The translations under genes were made by a program, and so were the position numbers. A DNA stretch of 64,000 bases from DATLED01 sp963750255. GTDB taxonomy: Bacteria > Actinomycetota > Acidimicrobiia > Acidimicrobiales > CADCTF01. Location: assembly GCA_963750255.1 (NCBI GenBank), contig CAVVPZ010000001.1, positions 248,001-312,000 of the forward strand. Direction: 5' to 3'. The notes under the pieces were generated by a model. It saw only the letters and a program-made list of their open reading frames with translations. It was not told where the DNA came from and searched no databases. This document shows positions 62,940-64,000 of the stretch, one piece after another (positions within the stretch are counted from its first letter, which is position 1; each line of letters opens with the position of its first letter).

Positions 62940-63936
62940 ATGCGACATGAGGCGGCAGTGACGGCGATCTCGTGGATCCCGTCCGAAGCGATCAGCGGCT
63001 TGGGCACCAAGGTGCCCTTCGAGATGGGCATCGCCCACTACGACGAGCCGTTGCCCGACGTGATCGACGACCTGGAGGCGCTGCGCGACGCGGACCGGTT
63101 CCGCTTCGCCAACAACCTCCGGGCTTTCATCGAGGTCGAAGACGGCCGCATCACCGGCCACGGCTACCTCGGCGGCGGGCTTCTCGGCTCGACCACGATG
63201 CGCCTCGGCTCCCGCCAGGCCACCTTCCCGGCCGCCCCCTACCCCGACATCCAGCGCGACCCCGAGGTGGGCGAGACGTCGGTGCGGTTCGTGCAGACGG
63301 CGGGCGGGCGCACCGGCGTGCCCGGCACCGAGGCGGGTCAACCGCAAGCCGTTCGTGCAGTTCGTGGCTCCGACGGCGTGGAGCACCCTGGCCCTCACCA
63401 TCCACGCCGACGGCACCTCGGACTACGAGATGCTCGGCGCCAGCCCCTTTCCCCGCCACTGGATCTACAACAGCGAGGGCAAGCTCGAGGCCAAGACCGG
63501 CCTCATCGACTTCAAGGACTGGTGGCGCACCGCCTTCGGCGAGCACACCCCGTGGGGCGACGTCGACTCGCCCGCCCTCGTGACCGCGGTCGAGACCGCC
63601 CTCGAGCGCGAGCTGTCGACCGTGGTCATGGCGGGCAAGAAGCCCGAGATCCGCAAGATCAAGGAAGGCGCGACGCTCACCGAACAGGGCGACGCCGGCG
63701 ACGAGTTGTACCTCCTCCTCGACGGCGTGCTGCGGGCCGAGGTCGACGGCGAAGGGGTGGCCGAGCTCGGCCCCGGCGCCTTGCTCGGCGAGCGGGCCAT
63801 CATCGAAGGGGGCACCCGCACGGCGACACTTCGGGCCGTGACCGCATGCCGGGTCGCCGTGGCCCGCGAGGTCGACATCGACCCGACCAAGCTCACCGAG
63901 CTGTCGACCGGGCATCGCCGTGAGGAATCTCGGTAG
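62940..63936 (+). CDS. Protein with C-terminal cyclic-nucleotide-binding domain, one frameshift
   Basis: About 332 residues. The N-terminal 215 residues are not recognised: a beta-rich domain with FEMGIAHYDEPLPDVIDDLEAL and, after a frame change near 63335, VAPTAWSTLALTIHADG. The C-terminal 110 residues match a cNMP-binding beta barrel: EIRKIKEGATLTEQGDAGDELYLLLDGVLRAEVDGEGVAELGPGALLGERAIIEGGTRTATLRAVT, with the phosphate-binding cassette GERAI....RTATL. No HTH, so it is not a CRP-type regulator. It would sense the product of the nearby cyclase. ATG 62940; GAGGGAG lies 6-7 nt upstream. Confidence 0.8.
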
Positions 63937-64000
63937 GTGCGTCTTGTACTCGGCGGGGTGCGGGGATCGACGCCGGCACCGGGGCCCGACTTCGTCCGCT
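63937..64000 (+). CDS. MBL-fold hydrolase, start only (cut by window)
   Basis: The final 64 bases encode VRLVLGGVRGSTPAPGPDFVR from a GTG directly after the previous stop. This matches the N-terminus of the MBL domain at 43328-45103 (FWGTRGSIPTPGPSTVR) and of cAMP-phosphodiesterase-like MBL proteins. It is likely in one operon with the cyclic-nucleotide-binding gene. Nothing beyond the first strand and turn can be seen. Confidence 0.6.
   Translation, partial: MRLVLGGVRGSTPAPGPDFVR

Noticed and set aside
62940..63936. Calling the cyclic-nucleotide-binding protein a CRP/FNR transcription factor
   Set aside because: The barrel ends the protein; no helix-turn-helix follows before the stop.

Overview
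High-GC actinobacterial chromosome, most likely class Acidimicrobiia or a close relative. This is inferred from NucS (the actinobacterial/archaeal mismatch endonuclease), an F420/FMN split-barrel oxidoreductase, HxlR/LuxR-type regulators, dense GTGA/ATGA gene overlaps and the very GC-biased third codon positions. No rRNA, tRNA, phage, insertion sequence or CRISPR array was found. About 22 of roughly 50 genes appear broken by single-base frameshifts that preserve protein homology on both sides. The pattern hits unrelated housekeeping genes alike, so I read it as uncorrected assembly indels rather than decay. Coordinates for those genes span the whole reconstructed gene.

Layout. 1-5 kb: partial nucleotidyltransferase, pentapeptide-repeat protein, endonuclease IV, enoyl-CoA hydratase, GlsB-type membrane protein, ABC-F ATPase. 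5-8.9 kb: alanine/threonine-rich membrane protein, DUF1028 protein, NucS, an anti-sigma-like ATPase and its overlapping partner. 8.9-26 kb: GH2 beta-galactosidase, a large SNF2 helicase, acyl-CoA dehydrogenase, nucleoside hydrolase, a divergent HxlR/MFS efflux pair with two operator palindromes, a RecQ-phosphoribosyltransferase fusion, a DEAD-box RNA helicase, a D-aminoacylase-like amidohydrolase and SURF1. 26-34 kb: cytochrome P450 with a split-barrel partner, a Ser-rich surface protein, a heterodimeric ABC exporter and a stand-alone LigD-type polymerase. 34-41 kb: modABC molybdate importer, CPA1 antiporter with a nucleotide-binding tail, and an OmpR/histidine-kinase pair. 41-49 kb: DUF347 membrane protein, SDR, spermidine-synthase-like protein, an MBL-GAF fusion, alpha/beta hydrolase, MscL, two response regulators, a secreted protein and a cupredoxin.

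49-64 kb is the most unusual part. One gene of about 11.6 kb on the minus strand encodes a roughly 3,850-residue exported protein. Its first half carries Cys-bounded Asp-rich (thrombospondin-3-like) calcium motifs and its second half a long RTX array built from 0.32-0.45-kb super-repeats. Upstream lie a receiver/degenerate-HTH/class III cyclase fusion, a second cupredoxin, a cyclic-nucleotide-binding-domain protein and the start of an MBL-fold hydrolase. Together these look like a cyclic-nucleotide signalling module beside a giant surface or secreted protein.

Intergenic regions carry several dispersed hairpin repeats. A 57-nt element occurs three times, with an outer and an inner stem that cannot form together. 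A second family (right arm gtggactcatgcgcccaaaa) occurs twice, once inside the overlapping 3' ends of two convergent genes.
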